Shown: positions 1 through 8,449 of the stretch, piece by piece | Layout: every line of letters begins with the position of its first letter | Numbering within the stretch: the stretch's first letter is position 1 | Origin: Wenjunlia tyrosinilytica | GTDB lineage: Bacteria; Actinomycetota; Actinomycetes; Streptomycetales; Streptomycetaceae | DNA length: 64,000 nt | Assembly (NCBI RefSeq): GCF_014646055.1 | Contig: NZ_BMMS01000013.1 | Location: 166,088-230,087, forward strand | Direction: 5' to 3' | Program-made: the position numbers and the translations under genes | Notes under the pieces: generated by a model | The model's database searches: none | What the model saw: only the letters and a program-made list of their open reading frames with translations | Told to the model about the DNA's origin: nothing

Positions 1-147
1 CGTCGGATCGGCTCGGCCGGCCCGGTCCTTCTCGGGCGAGCCAGCGCCTGCCGCCTCGCCCTCGATGGCGTCGGGCACCTCGGCCTGCGCGTCAAGGGCC
101 TGGGCGAAGGCGTTCGCCCGCCGGTGTGCCGTCGCATTGGCGATCAC
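1..147 (-). CDS. rsbN: Anti-sigma factor RsbN, N-terminal fragment
   Basis: Partial gene running off the left edge; 49 codons are present. The GTG start at 147 has an AGGAGG ribosome site at 156-161 with an 8-nt spacer. The peptide begins VIANATAHRRANAFAQALDA and continues into an Ala/Glu-rich stretch, as in the cytoplasmic N terminus of RsbN (DUF5667 family). RsbN is the membrane anti-sigma factor that holds sigma-BldN. It lies directly downstream of bldN in the same orientation, as in other streptomycetes. The call rests on this position and the N-terminal sequence; the transmembrane and extracytoplasmic parts lie outside the window. Confidence 0.75.
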   Translation of the reverse strand, partial: MIANATAHRRANAFAQALDAQAEVPDAIEGEAAGAGSPEKDRAGRADPT

Positions 148-291
148 GGGCGGCACCTCCTCTCGTCGTCACCTTCGACTCCCAGCAATGGCCGAAGGGT
201 TGCACAGCCTCTGCGTCTGCACCCGGTCGAGTGAATCCCCGAATGTGCGTCGGCACAGCTTTTCGGCCCCCCGACGGGGCCCGCACTGCAT

Positions 292-320
292 GCAACGAGC
301 ACCGTGCCACTCGGGTTACG
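292..320 (-). promoter_or_regulatory. Candidate sigma-BldN promoter of rsbN
   Basis: On the minus strand, CGTAAC (320-315) and CGTTGC (297-292) are 17 bp apart, about 145 bp upstream of the rsbN start. This resembles the -35/-10 pattern (CGTAAC / CGTTGA-like) remembered for sigma-BldN promoters, and rsbN is a known BldN target in Streptomyces. The promoter call itself is inference from the motif. Confidence 0.45.
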
Positions 321-399
321 CAGGCATGATGATGTGACCGGAATGCGGAGTTCGCGATGCTTCGCGGTGAAGTGCCTCACAGGGATCGGGGACCTCGGA

Positions 400-1209
400 T
401 CACCGTGCGTCGTCGGGCAGGAGCCGGGCGAGCGTGCGCACGGCCCGGTACTGGAGGGTCTTGATCGCGCCCTCGTTCTTGCCCATGATCCGGGCGGTCT
501 CGGCGACCGAGAGCCCCTGGAGGAACCGGAGCGTCACGCACTCCTGTTGCTGGGGGTTGAGCTTGCGCACCGCCTGGAGCAGCGCCGCGTTCGACAGCGA
601 CTCCAGCACCGACTCCTCGGGGCTGCGCTCCACCTCGTTGGCGTCCAGCATCTCGCCCGTGGTGACCTCGAGGCGGAAACGGCTCGACTTGAAGTGATCC
701 GCCACGAGGTTGCGCGCGATGGTGACCAGCCAGGCGCCGAAGTCGCGGCCCTGCCAGGTGAAGGTGCCGATGCGGCGCAGGGCGCGCAGAAAGGTCTCGC
801 TTGTGAGGTCCTCGGCGGTCGCCCTGCCGCCCACCCGGTAGTAGATGTACCGGTAGACCGTGTCGGAGTACTGGTCGTAGAGCTGCCCGAACGCCTCGGC
901 CTCGCCTGCCTGGGCGCGCTCGACCAGATCCATCATCCGGTTGCTGTCGCTGTCCGCCCCGGGCCGCCGGGCCGACTGGCCGCTGCCGCGCTGCTCCCTC
1001 GATGACGAGGAGGTGGTGCGGGTGCGGTGCGCTACGCCCGCGGGCGGGTTCGCCAAGGTGAGGACGGGGCCTGCGGAGATTGGTGCGGGGACATGTGCGG
1101 AGGCGAAGGCCGGCTCGGCGAACGCGGGGACGAGACCGCGCAGGTGGTGGTGCACCAGTGCGCGCAGCGTTGCCAGGCCTGAGGCGTCAACCCCGACGTG
1201 TGGGTACAC
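400..1209 (-). CDS. bldN: ECF sigma factor BldN (pro-sigma)
   Basis: Developmental extracytoplasmic-function sigma factor of 269 aa. Residues 1 to about 90 form a low-complexity N-terminal extension (VYPHVGVDASGLATLRALVH...), as in the pro-sequence that is proteolytically removed from S. coelicolor BldN. Region 2 follows (QLYDQYSDTVYRYIYYRVGG, then TAEDLTSETFLRALRR), and region 4 ends the protein (LNPQQQECVTLRFLQGLSVAETA). The GTG start at 1209 is preceded by GGGAG. BldN drives chaplin/rodlin and bldM expression during aerial growth. With rsbN just downstream, the unit is sigma factor plus anti-sigma factor. Confidence 0.93.
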   Translation of the reverse strand: MYPHVGVDASGLATLRALVHHHLRGLVPAFAEPAFASAHVPAPISAGPVLTLANPPAGVAHRTRTTSSSSREQRGSGQSARRPGADSDSNRMMDLVERAQAGEAEAFGQLYDQYSDTVYRYIYYRVGGRATAEDLTSETFLRALRRIGTFTWQGRDFGAWLVTIARNLVADHFKSSRFRLEVTTGEMLDANEVERSPEESVLESLSNAALLQAVRKLNPQQQECVTLRFLQGLSVAETARIMGKNEGAIKTLQYRAVRTLARLLPDDAR

Positions 1210-1546
1210 GGGACTCCCAGAGGCAGAACTTCCATCACGTGCAGTACGGAACCGTTCACCCGTCGTAGGGACTGGTGGGTACCGGCGTGCGTCAGAGGAG
1301 AATAACGCTTCGTACAGGCGAGACTACACCGAGTTGTCGAAATCGCCGGTTGGGTCCGTACGCTTACGCATTGATGGCGGATCAAGTAGTGCGCAGTAGA
1401 TGCGATTTGACCACTTCTTGATCGATCTTGGGCGGAATCGGCATGAATTGTGACCGGTCGGCAGTAACAAGCCAGCAGCCAGCGGGATGGTGGCGAGAAA
1501 CCCGCCACGCCTACTTGCGCGGTTCAACCGATCAAAAGTTCACGTT
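1210..1546. other. Intergenic region upstream of bldN
   Basis: 337 bp between the HAD hydrolase stop and the bldN start, both minus strand. It is more AT-rich than its surroundings, especially around 1380-1450, and should hold the bldN promoter and long leader. I could not assign -35/-10 hexamers or a BldD box with confidence, and no small gene is evident. Confidence 0.4.
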
Positions 1547-2458
1547 TCACAGGCAGCGTCTGCGCCGCTGTATGGCCACGGCCGCCACCGCGCCGCCCGC
1601 CACCGCGCCCACTCCGGCCGCCGCCGGAATGCCGATCTTGGCCGCCTTGCGGCCCGTTCGGTAGTCCCGCAGCCGCCAGCCCTGCGTGTGCGCGTGCTTG
1701 CGCAGCGCCGAGTCGGGGTTGATGGCATAGGGATGGCCGACGAGGGAGAGCATCGGGATGTCGTTCGCCGAGTCGCTGTACGCGGCGCAGCGCGACAGGT
1801 CCAGATGCTCGGCGGCGGCCAGCGCCTTGACGGCCTCCGCCTTCGCCGGGCCGTGCAGGGGCTCGCCGACGAGGCGGCCGGTGTACACGCCGTTGACGGA
1901 CTCCGAGACGGTGCCGAGGGCGCCGGTGAGGCCCATACGGCGGGCGATGATCGACGCCGTCTCGACCGGGGCCGCCGTCACCAGCCACACCCGCTGGCCG
2001 GCGTCGAGATGGGCCTGGGCCAGAGCACGGGTGCCGGGCCAGATCCGGTCGGCCATGTACTCGTCGAAGATGTCCTCGCCGATCTCCATCAGCTCTTCGA
2101 CGCGGTGGCCCTTGATGATGGACAGCGCGCTCTCGCGCGCGTCGTGCATATGGCCGGCGTTCTCCGAGCCGGCGAGCCGGAACCACGCCTGCTGCCAGGC
2201 GAAGCGGGCGAGCTCGCGCTTGTGGAAGAACCTCCGCTTGTACAGCCCTCGGCCGAGGTGGAAGATCGCTGCGCCCTGCATCACCGTGTTGTCGAGATCG
2301 AAGAACGCGGCGGCGTAGGGGTCACCGGCGACCGGGAACTCGTCCTTGTCGCCCTCATGGGCGGCGGCCACCGCCGCCTCGGCGGCAGCCTCGCCTGCCA
2401 GCACGGTCCGCTCGGTGACGGACCGCTTTCCCGGGGTGAGCCTTCGCAGCACGGCCAT
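1547..2458 (-). CDS. HAD-superfamily phosphatase (HAD-IB, SerB-like) with C-terminal membrane tail
   Basis: 303 aa from the ATG at 2458. The nucleophile motif FFDLDNTVMQG lies near residue 52. Motif II is LVTAAPVE and the acidic motif is AAYSDSANDIPML, placing the protein in the HAD-IB group (phosphoserine-phosphatase-like; often annotated HAD-IB hydrolase or inhibition-of-morphological-differentiation protein in streptomycetes). A Gly/Ala-rich segment followed by an Arg run at the extreme C terminus looks like a single membrane anchor. The first 45 residues are Ala-rich and probably disordered. The substrate cannot be read from sequence. It is divergent from the glutaredoxin-like gene with a 93-bp spacer. 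Confidence 0.85.
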   Translation of the reverse strand: MAVLRRLTPGKRSVTERTVLAGEAAAEAAVAAAHEGDKDEFPVAGDPYAAAFFDLDNTVMQGAAIFHLGRGLYKRRFFHKRELARFAWQQAWFRLAGSENAGHMHDARESALSIIKGHRVEELMEIGEDIFDEYMADRIWPGTRALAQAHLDAGQRVWLVTAAPVETASIIARRMGLTGALGTVSESVNGVYTGRLVGEPLHGPAKAEAVKALAAAEHLDLSRCAAYSDSANDIPMLSLVGHPYAINPDSALRKHAHTQGWRLRDYRTGRKAAKIGIPAAAGVGAVAGGAVAAVAIQRRRRCL

Positions 2459-2551
2459 GCGGCGAGCATAGCCAGTCCGCGGGGCGCAACTGAGGCAGGC
2501 AGGATTCCGCTTCGTGAACGCCGGGCGTCCGGACGTTGCACAATCGTTCCT

Positions 2552-2824
2552 GTGAGCCCACTGCTGCGCCGGGGCAAGGCCCCCTCCGACCACACCGTGA
2601 CGTTGATCGGCAAGCCGGACTGCCATCTGTGCGACACCGCACGGGCGGTGGTGGAGAAGGTGACGTCGGAGTTGGGGGTGGAGTGGGAGGAACTCGACAT
2701 CACCAAGGACGAGGAACTCCACCGGAAGTACTGGGAACAGATCCCGGTGACACTGATCGACGGCAAGCAGCACGACTTCTGGCGAGTGGACGAAGCCCGC
2801 CTCCGCAAGGCCCTGGGCGCGTAA
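2552..2824 (+). CDS. Glutaredoxin-like protein (DUF836 family)
   Basis: 90 aa, GTG start at 2552. It has a thioredoxin-fold pattern: TVTLIGKPDCHLCDTARAVV carries a CxxC (CHLC) redox site near residue 26, and QIPVTLIDGKQ carries the cis-Pro loop near residue 68. Similar small proteins sit beside the BldN/Rex region in other Streptomyces. It probably acts as a cytosolic thiol reductant; the partner is unknown. Its promoter must lie in the 93-bp divergent spacer shared with the HAD gene. Confidence 0.85.
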   Translation: MSPLLRRGKAPSDHTVTLIGKPDCHLCDTARAVVEKVTSELGVEWEELDITKDEELHRKYWEQIPVTLIDGKQHDFWRVDEARLRKALGA

Positions 2825-3180
2825 GCACCGCAGGGCGCGCCGACGCGCGGAAATGTGGTCACCGCTGTGATGACGGTCGCACCGCCGGGCGGTGGTGGGG
2901 TATGCGCGCTGCCGCGCGAAGGATCAGTGGCGCCAGCGGCAGCGGTGAGTGTGCGGGCGGCCTGGCCCGCGCTGCCGGGCGGCGGTCTGGGGCGCGGCCC
3001 CGAGCCGGGGTACGGGGGCCGCTTTTGAACTTGGTAGTGAGCTTGGGGCTGAGCGCCCCCGCGTGCACCTCCCCGCACGAATGTGACATTGCACCACCTT
3101 TTCCGAAAACGGCACCCACATACCCCCGCCGGGGGCGGATGCGGCGAGGAGACGAAAACGCCCGCACCCGCAGCCCCACC
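2825..3180. other. Non-coding stretch before the repeat array
   Basis: About 355 bp after the glutaredoxin stop. It has no ORF with convincing codon bias or ribosome site. It contains short GC palindromes and a somewhat AT-richer patch near 3085-3110, but I see no definable promoter or RNA. Confidence 0.4.
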
Positions 3181-4350
3181 GCCCACCGCGCGAAGCGCGC
3201 GGACCAGACCGCCGCTCGGCGGCGTAACCCAGCCCGCTCGGGGCTGTCGCCGCTGCTGTTGGCGCTTTTTGTCTTTCGCGCGGTAGCGCGCAGGTGGAAC
3301 CGGTGCTCGGCGGTGTGACCGTCAGTTCGGTGGTAGTCGGCCGCTGCGCCTCCGGTCACCGCGCGAAGCGCGCAGATCAGACCGGCGCCCGGCGGTGTAA
3401 CCCAGCCCGCTCGGGGGCTCCCTCCGCTGCTGTTGGCGCCTTTGTCTTTCGCGCGGTAGCGCGCAGGCGGCCCGGTACCCGGCGGCGTGACCGTCAGTTC
3501 AGCGGTGGTCTGCCGTAGCGAAGCCGCTGGCCCCAGGCCGTCGCGCGGAGCGCGCGGACCAGACCGGCGCCCGGCGGCGTAACCCAGCCCGCTCGGGGCT
3601 GTCGCCGCTGCTGTTGGCGCACGCCGAACCGGTGCCCGGCGGTGTGACCGTTGGTTCGGTGGCAGTCGGCCGCTGCGCCTCCGGTCACCGCGCGGAGCGC
3701 GCAGACCAGACCGGCGCCCGGCGGCGTAACCCAGCCCGCTCGGGGGCTCCCTCCGCTGCTGTTGGCGCCTTTGTCTTTCGCGCGGTAGCGCGCACGCGGC
3801 CCGGTGCCCGGCGGCGTGACCGTCAGTTCAGCGGTGGTCTGCCGTAGCGAAGCCGCTGGCCCCGGGCCGTCGCGCGGAGCGCGCGGACCAGACCGGCGCC
3901 CGGCGGTGTAACTCAGCCCGCTCGGGGCTGTCGCCGCTGCTGTTGGCGCACGCCGAACCGGTGCCCGGCGGTGTGACCGTTGGTTCGGTGGCAGTCGGCC
4001 GCTGCGCCTCCGGTCACTGCGCGGAGCGCGCGGACCAGACTGCCGCTCGGCGGTGTAACCCAGCCCGCTCGGGGCTGTCGCCGCTGCTGTTGGCGCACGC
4101 CGAACCGGTGCCCGGCGGTGTGACCGTTGGTTCGGTGGCAGTCGGCCGCTGCGCCTCCGGTCACTGCGCGGAGCGCGCAGATCAGACCGCCGCTCGGCGG
4201 CGTAACCCAGCCCGCTCGGGGACTCTCACCGCTGCCGTTGGCGCCCTTGTTCTTCGCGCGGCAGCGCGCAGACCGCACCGGCGCGCGGCAGCGTGACCGT
4301 CAGTTCAGTGGTGGTCTACCCCTGGGCCGCCGCGCGGAGCGTGGCTTTGA
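3181..4350. repeat. Tandem array of mosaic 147/182-bp GC-rich repeats
   Basis: The anchor TAACCCAGCCCGCTCGGGG recurs at 3225, 3398, 3580, 3727, 3909 (TAACTCAG variant), 4056 and 4203, giving periods of 173, 182, 147, 182, 147 and 147 bp. Two unit types alternate. The 147-bp type carries GCACGCCGAACCGGTGCCCG and a GGTCACYGCGCG segment. The longer type replaces this with TTTGTCTTTCGCGCGGTAGC and a CGTAGCGAAGCCGCTGG segment. Each unit holds small hairpins of the form CGCGCGgagCGCGCG. ORFs across the array exist only because 147 is divisible by 3; the 182-bp units break the frame. It ends just beyond the stop of the convergent GNAT gene. Confidence 0.9.
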
Positions 4351-4365
4351 GCGGAAGCGCGGCCC

Positions 4366-5241
4366 CTACCCCTGCGGTGGGGTAGGGGGAGGGGGAGGTT
4401 CCGCGATGCCCGCAGTGGCGGTGCGGCGGAAGCCGACTCTTTCGTAGACGCGGGCCACCGCCTCGCTGTCGGCGGACAAGAAGATCAACGACGCCCCGCC
4501 CGCCAGGGCGTCCTGCGCCAGAGCCGAGGTCACGGCCGCTCCCAAACCGCCCCGCCGGTAGGCGGGGAGGGTGCCCACGCCCACTATCTCCGTCGTGTCG
4601 CCCACCGGCTGGTGGCTGCCCGCCGCGATCGGCCCCTGGGGCCCGTACGCCACGTACATCACCGTTCGACCGGCCCGCAGCCGCCCGCGAAGGGCCTCGA
4701 TCGCCTCGGGCTGCTCTCCCACCGCCGCCAGGTCCCGCTCCGCGGTCCCCGCCGACCCCCGCTCCGTCCCCGATGTGCTGAACGCCACGACCGGCACACT
4801 GTGGATCACCGCCAGGTCCTCGGCGTCGGCCTCCACCCTCCGGATCTCCACCGGCCCCTCCGGCGCCGACACCGGGGTGAACGCCTCGGGGTCCAGCGCC
4901 AGCAGGGGGTGCATATGGACATGCAGCCCCGCCTCCCGCGCGGCCCACCGCATCGACGGCGTCGTCTCGTCGACCCACTCGAACGCCTCGGGTATGGCCA
5001 GTTCCCGCTGGCGCTCCCGCACCGCCCGCACGTCCTGACCCGTCACGGTCGTCGGCCCGCCCTGCTCCCCGGCCAGCCGCGGACGGGCGTAGTACGGCCA
5101 CCCCGCCCCGTTGCGCACGAACAGGACCAGTGGGCCCATGTGTTCGGTGCGCGCGGCGGAGCGCGGCACCGCGTCGTAGTACCGCTCGAGGCGGCGCAGA
5201 ATCTCGGTCCGGGCAGGCGGGGCTTCGGTCACGACGGTCAT
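4366..5241 (-). CDS. GNAT-family N-acetyltransferase
   Basis: 291 aa from the ATG at 5241 (MTVVTEAPPARTEIL). The C-terminal half is a GNAT domain with the acetyl-CoA loop GTLPAYRRGGLGAAVTSALA and the terminal strand/helix VYERVGFRRTATAG. The N-terminal half is a second, weakly GNAT-like domain, as in the two-domain actinobacterial acetyltransferases near rex. In-frame ATGs at 5313 and 5355 would add 24 or 38 residues; none of the three has a strong Shine-Dalgarno, so the start is uncertain. The substrate is unknown. It ends in a poly-Pro tail next to the repeat array. Confidence 0.8.
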   Translation of the reverse strand: MTVVTEAPPARTEILRRLERYYDAVPRSAARTEHMGPLVLFVRNGAGWPYYARPRLAGEQGGPTTVTGQDVRAVRERQRELAIPEAFEWVDETTPSMRWAAREAGLHVHMHPLLALDPEAFTPVSAPEGPVEIRRVEADAEDLAVIHSVPVVAFSTSGTERGSAGTAERDLAAVGEQPEAIEALRGRLRAGRTVMYVAYGPQGPIAAGSHQPVGDTTEIVGVGTLPAYRRGGLGAAVTSALAQDALAGGASLIFLSADSEAVARVYERVGFRRTATAGIAEPPPPPTPPQG

Positions 5242-5403
5242 CCAAGCGGCTGCCCGCGCCGCGCGGCGAGCGATTTCCGATTCAGGCACGTTTCCCCACT
5301 CTTTGTTCGACATGTGGCACAGGCGTTCTATGGGGCGCCATTGTTCGTTTACCATCGAGGGGTTTTGTGCCACCCGGGGGGCGTTGGTTAGGAGTGTGAA
5401 CAC

Positions 5404-6135
5404 GTGCTCTCCGGGCGATTCCAGGGATCGCCACGAGCCGGGCGCGCCGTCAGCGGCACGGGCGGCACCGGGTACGCCGTCGTGGACCTCGAGGCGACCG
5501 GTCCCAACCCCAAGCGTCATCGTGTCGTGGAGGTGGCCGTCGTGCTGCTCGACCGCGATTGCCGCGTGGAGGGCGAGTTCAGCACACTCCTCGACCCCGC
5601 GGGCCCCGTCGGCCCCACGCACATCCACGGCATCGCCGGGCACGACACCGAGGGCGCCCCAGCTTTCGCCGACATCGCCCCCTACCTGCTCAGGTTGCTG
5701 CACGGCCGCGTCCTCGTCGGCCACCACGTCAACTGCGACCGCGGCTTCCTCGTCGGCGAGTACTCCCGCCTCGGCGTCGTCTTCCCCGACGTGCCCACCC
5801 TGTGCACCATGCGCCTGGCCGCGGACCACCTCCCCGCGCTCGCCACACCCTCCCTGCGCGCCTGCTGTGCCGCCGCCGGGCTGCCCGCCTACGCCGAGCA
5901 CACCGCGCTGGGCGACGCCCACGCCGCCGCGGCCCTTCTCGGGCACTACGCCGCGAGGGACCGCCTCGAGGAGCGAGCATGGAATCAGGTGCTGCTCGAG
6001 GCGGTTGGGCTGCAATGGCCCGTGATGGCCTCTGGCGGAGTGCCGCGGACGTGGCACAGGAGTGACGCACGGGGCCTGAAGGGGAACGTGTGGCGCAGTC
6101 ACATGGTGCCGGTTGCCCGAAAAGGGAGTGCGTGA
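5404..6135 (+). CDS. DEDDh 3'-5' exonuclease (DnaQ/epsilon-like)
   Basis: 243 aa, GTG start at 5404, with AGGAG 8 nt upstream. The exonuclease motifs are in order: YAVVDLEATG (D/E, Exo I), VGHHVNCDRGFL (Exo II), and HTALGDAHAAAALL (Exo III, H...D), so the DEDDh active site is intact. Single-domain DnaQ-like proteins of this size act in DNA repair or RNA end trimming; the sequence does not say which. The basic tail (GNVWRSHMVPVARKGSA) is outside the nuclease core. The rex promoter follows immediately. Confidence 0.85.
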   Translation: MLSGRFQGSPRAGRAVSGTGGTGYAVVDLEATGPNPKRHRVVEVAVVLLDRDCRVEGEFSTLLDPAGPVGPTHIHGIAGHDTEGAPAFADIAPYLLRLLHGRVLVGHHVNCDRGFLVGEYSRLGVVFPDVPTLCTMRLAADHLPALATPSLRACCAAAGLPAYAEHTALGDAHAAAALLGHYAARDRLEERAWNQVLLEAVGLQWPVMASGGVPRTWHRSDARGLKGNVWRSHMVPVARKGSA

Positions 6136-6171
6136 TGCCCGTCACTTCCCTAGGACAATTTGGACACCATC

Positions 6172-6201
6172 TTTGTGCACGCGTTCACAAAGGCATAGCC
6201 T
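6172..6201 (+). promoter_or_regulatory. Rex operator (ROP) and rex promoter
   Basis: The palindrome TTTGTGCACGCGTTCACAAA (6172-6191) matches the Rex consensus TTGTGAANNNNTTCACAA. It overlaps a plausible -35 (TTGTGC, 6173-6178); a -10 (TAGCCT, 6196-6201) follows after 17 bp. In Streptomyces, Rex represses its own rex-hem operon through this type of site and is released by NADH. The operator is clear from the sequence; the hexamers are inferred. Confidence 0.85.
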
Positions 6202-6266
6202 TCAGTGCACAGGACGGCCCCGGGGACAGTGGCCGCCCGCAGCCCAGCTCTACCCGCAGGAGCATC

Positions 6267-7124
6267 GTGGCAACTGGCCGAACACACCGACCGGCGAGCC
6301 GGAGCCGAGGAATCCCGGAGGCAACGGTTGCCCGTCTTCCGCTGTACCTCCGCGCCCTGACCGCGCTGTCAGAGCGTTCCGTGCCGACGGTCTCCTCCGA
6401 GGAACTCGCCGCCGCGGCGGGAGTCAATTCCGCCAAGCTGCGCAAGGACTTCTCCTACCTCGGCTCGTACGGCACCAGGGGTGTCGGCTACGACGTCGAG
6501 TACCTCGTCTACCAGATCTCCAGGGAACTGGGCTTGACCCAGGACTGGCCGGTCGTCATCGTCGGCATCGGAAACCTGGGCCACGCGCTCGCGAACTACG
6601 GGGGATTCGCCTCCCGTGGTTTCCGAGTCGCGGCCCTGATCGACGCCGACCCGTCCGCGACCGGAAAGATCACCGCCGGTCTGCCGGTTCGGCACACGGA
6701 CGAGCTCGAGACCATCATCCGGGAGAACCAGGTGTCCATCGGCGTCATCGCGACACCCGCGGGCGCGGCGCAGGAGGTGTGCGAACGCCTGGTCGCGGCC
6801 GGGGTCACCAGCATCCTGAACTTCGCCCCGACGGTCCTCTCCGTGCCGGACGGTGTGGACGTGCGCAAGGTGGACCTGTCCATAGAGCTGCAGATCCTCG
6901 CCTTCCACGAGCAGCGCAAGTCCGGTGAGGAGGCGCTCGCCGCCGCCGCGGAGGCTGCCGACGCCGATGGCCCCGGCACTCGGGGAAAGCCCGAAAAATC
7001 CCAGAAGGCCACGCCGCTCGCCGCTCCCGCCAAGGCCGCCAAGGCCGCGGTGAAGGCCGCCGTGGCACGCAAGACCGGGCGCTCGGGCCCTGACGGGGAA
7101 GTCCCCGCCGTGATGCCGGCATGA
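6267..7124 (+). CDS. rex: Redox-sensing repressor Rex
   Basis: 285 aa, GTG start at 6267 with GCAGGAG just upstream (VATGRTHRPASRSRGIPEAT). The N-terminal winged helix (residues 17-80) carries EELAAAAGVNSAKLRKDFSY. A Rossmann NAD(H)-binding domain follows, with VVIVGIGNLGHALANY near residue 95. The Ala/Lys-rich C-terminal tail (about 220-275) is longer than in S. coelicolor Rex and looks disordered. Rex represses respiratory genes at low NADH/NAD+. It is first in the rex-hemA-hemC-hemD-hemB operon and overlaps hemA by ATGA. Confidence 0.96.
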   Translation: MATGRTHRPASRSRGIPEATVARLPLYLRALTALSERSVPTVSSEELAAAAGVNSAKLRKDFSYLGSYGTRGVGYDVEYLVYQISRELGLTQDWPVVIVGIGNLGHALANYGGFASRGFRVAALIDADPSATGKITAGLPVRHTDELETIIRENQVSIGVIATPAGAAQEVCERLVAAGVTSILNFAPTVLSVPDGVDVRKVDLSIELQILAFHEQRKSGEEALAAAAEAADADGPGTRGKPEKSQKATPLAAPAKAAKAAVKAAVARKTGRSGPDGEVPAVMPA

Positions 7125-8449
7125 GTGTCCTCGTCGTCGGCCTGAGCCACCGCTCCGCCCCGGTCAGCGTCCTCGAACGAGCCGCGCTCACCGGGGACGA
7201 GCAGGGCAAGCTGCTCCAGGACGCCCTCGCGGCGGAACCGGTTGCTGAAGCGGTTCTGCTGTCGACGTGCAACCGCATGGAGGTCTACGCCGACGTGGAG
7301 AAGTTCCACGCCGGTGTCGCCGAGCTGTCCACGCTCCTGGCGCTGCACAGCGGTGTCTGCCTCGAGGAGCTGACCCCGCACCTGTACGTGCACTACGAGG
7401 ACCGGGCCGTCCACCACCTGTTCTCGGTGGCCTGCGGTCTGGACTCCATGGTCGTCGGCGAGGGCCAGATCCTCGGGCAGCTCAAGGACGCCCTGGGCCT
7501 CGGCCAGGAGCTGCACAGCGCCGGACGGGCCCTGAACGACCTGTTCCAGCAGGCCCTGCGCGTCGGCAAGCGCGCCCACAGCGAGACGGGCATCGACAAG
7601 GCCGGGCAGTCCCTGGTCACCTTCGGCCTCGAACAGCTCTCCGGTGTCGTCGGTGAACTCACGGGCAAGCGCGCCCTCGTCGTCGGCGCGGGCTCCATGA
7701 GCTCGCTCGCCGCCGCGACGCTGGCCCGGGCGGGCGTCGGCGACCTGGTCATCGCCAACCGCACCCTGGAGCGCGCCGAGCGCCTCGCCGCCTCGGTGAA
7801 CGGGCGCGCCGTACCGTTCACCCAGGTCCCCCGCGAGCTCGTCAAGGCCGACATCGTCGTCTCCTGTACCGGCGCGGCCGGCCTCGTGCTCACCCACGAA
7901 GCCGTCGCCGAGGCCGTGGCCGAGCGTGAGACCTGCGGACTGCACGGCTCGCTCGCCGTCCTCGACCTCGCCATGCCGCGCGACGTGGACGCCGAGGTCC
8001 ACCGCATCGAGGGCGCCCACCTCGTCGACCTGGAACTGCTCGCCGAGGCCGAGTCGCACGCCGCCGGCGCCGGTGACGTCGACCAGGTCCGCAGGATCGT
8101 CTCGGCGGAGGTCGCCTCCTTCGGCGCCGCCCAGCGCGCCGAGCGCATCACCCCGACCGTGGTCGCCCTGCGCGCCATGGCGGCCGACGTCGTCGCCGGT
8201 GAGATCGCCCGGCTCGACGGCCGCCTGCCCGACCTCGACGACAAGCAGCGCGCCGAGATCTCCCAGACCGTGCGCCGTGTCGTGGACAAGCTCCTGCACG
8301 CGCCCACCGTGCGGGTCAAGCAGCTCGCGGGTGAACCCGGCGGCGCCGGGTACGCGGATGCCCTGCGCGAACTGTTCGACCTCGACCCGCAGGCGGTCAC
8401 CGCCATCAGCCGGGCCGACATCGGCGACCCGAATCGAGGGCGGCCATGA
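7121..8449 (+). CDS. hemA: Glutamyl-tRNA reductase
   Basis: 442 aa. It reduces glutamyl-tRNA(Glu) to glutamate-1-semialdehyde, the first committed step of C5-pathway tetrapyrrole synthesis. Visible are the N-terminal GLSHRSAPVSVLER, the catalytic Cys50 in LLSTCNRMEVY, the VVGEGQILGQLKDA substrate-recognition segment, the NADPH-binding ALVVGAGSMSSLAA, and the C-terminal dimerisation helices. The ATG overlaps the rex stop (ATGA), indicating translational coupling. Its product feeds hemL at 17.1-18.4 kb. Confidence 0.97.
   Translation: MSVLVVGLSHRSAPVSVLERAALTGDEQGKLLQDALAAEPVAEAVLLSTCNRMEVYADVEKFHAGVAELSTLLALHSGVCLEELTPHLYVHYEDRAVHHLFSVACGLDSMVVGEGQILGQLKDALGLGQELHSAGRALNDLFQQALRVGKRAHSETGIDKAGQSLVTFGLEQLSGVVGELTGKRALVVGAGSMSSLAAATLARAGVGDLVIANRTLERAERLAASVNGRAVPFTQVPRELVKADIVVSCTGAAGLVLTHEAVAEAVAERETCGLHGSLAVLDLAMPRDVDAEVHRIEGAHLVDLELLAEAESHAAGAGDVDQVRRIVSAEVASFGAAQRAERITPTVVALRAMAADVVAGEIARLDGRLPDLDDKQRAEISQTVRRVVDKLLHAPTVRVKQLAGEPGGAGYADALRELFDLDPQAVTAISRADIGDPNRGRP

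Noticed and set aside
3294..4296. Open frames of 64-121 codons across the repeat array, on both strands
   Set aside because: They arise because the 147-bp unit is a multiple of three; the frames break at 182-bp units, lack ribosome sites and have Arg/Gly/Ala-rich composition with no domain.
3181..4350. CRISPR array
   Set aside because: Units are 147-182 bp with no short repeat/unique spacer alternation, and no cas gene is near.
4366..6102. 578-codon frame extending the GNAT gene through the exonuclease
   Set aside because: The upstream part is antisense to the DEDDh exonuclease and has no domain; GNAT homology starts near 5241.
6596..8299. 567-codon minus-strand frame opposite rex and hemA
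   Set aside because: Antisense shadow of high-GC third positions; its translation is acidic low complexity and the plus-strand genes are unambiguous.
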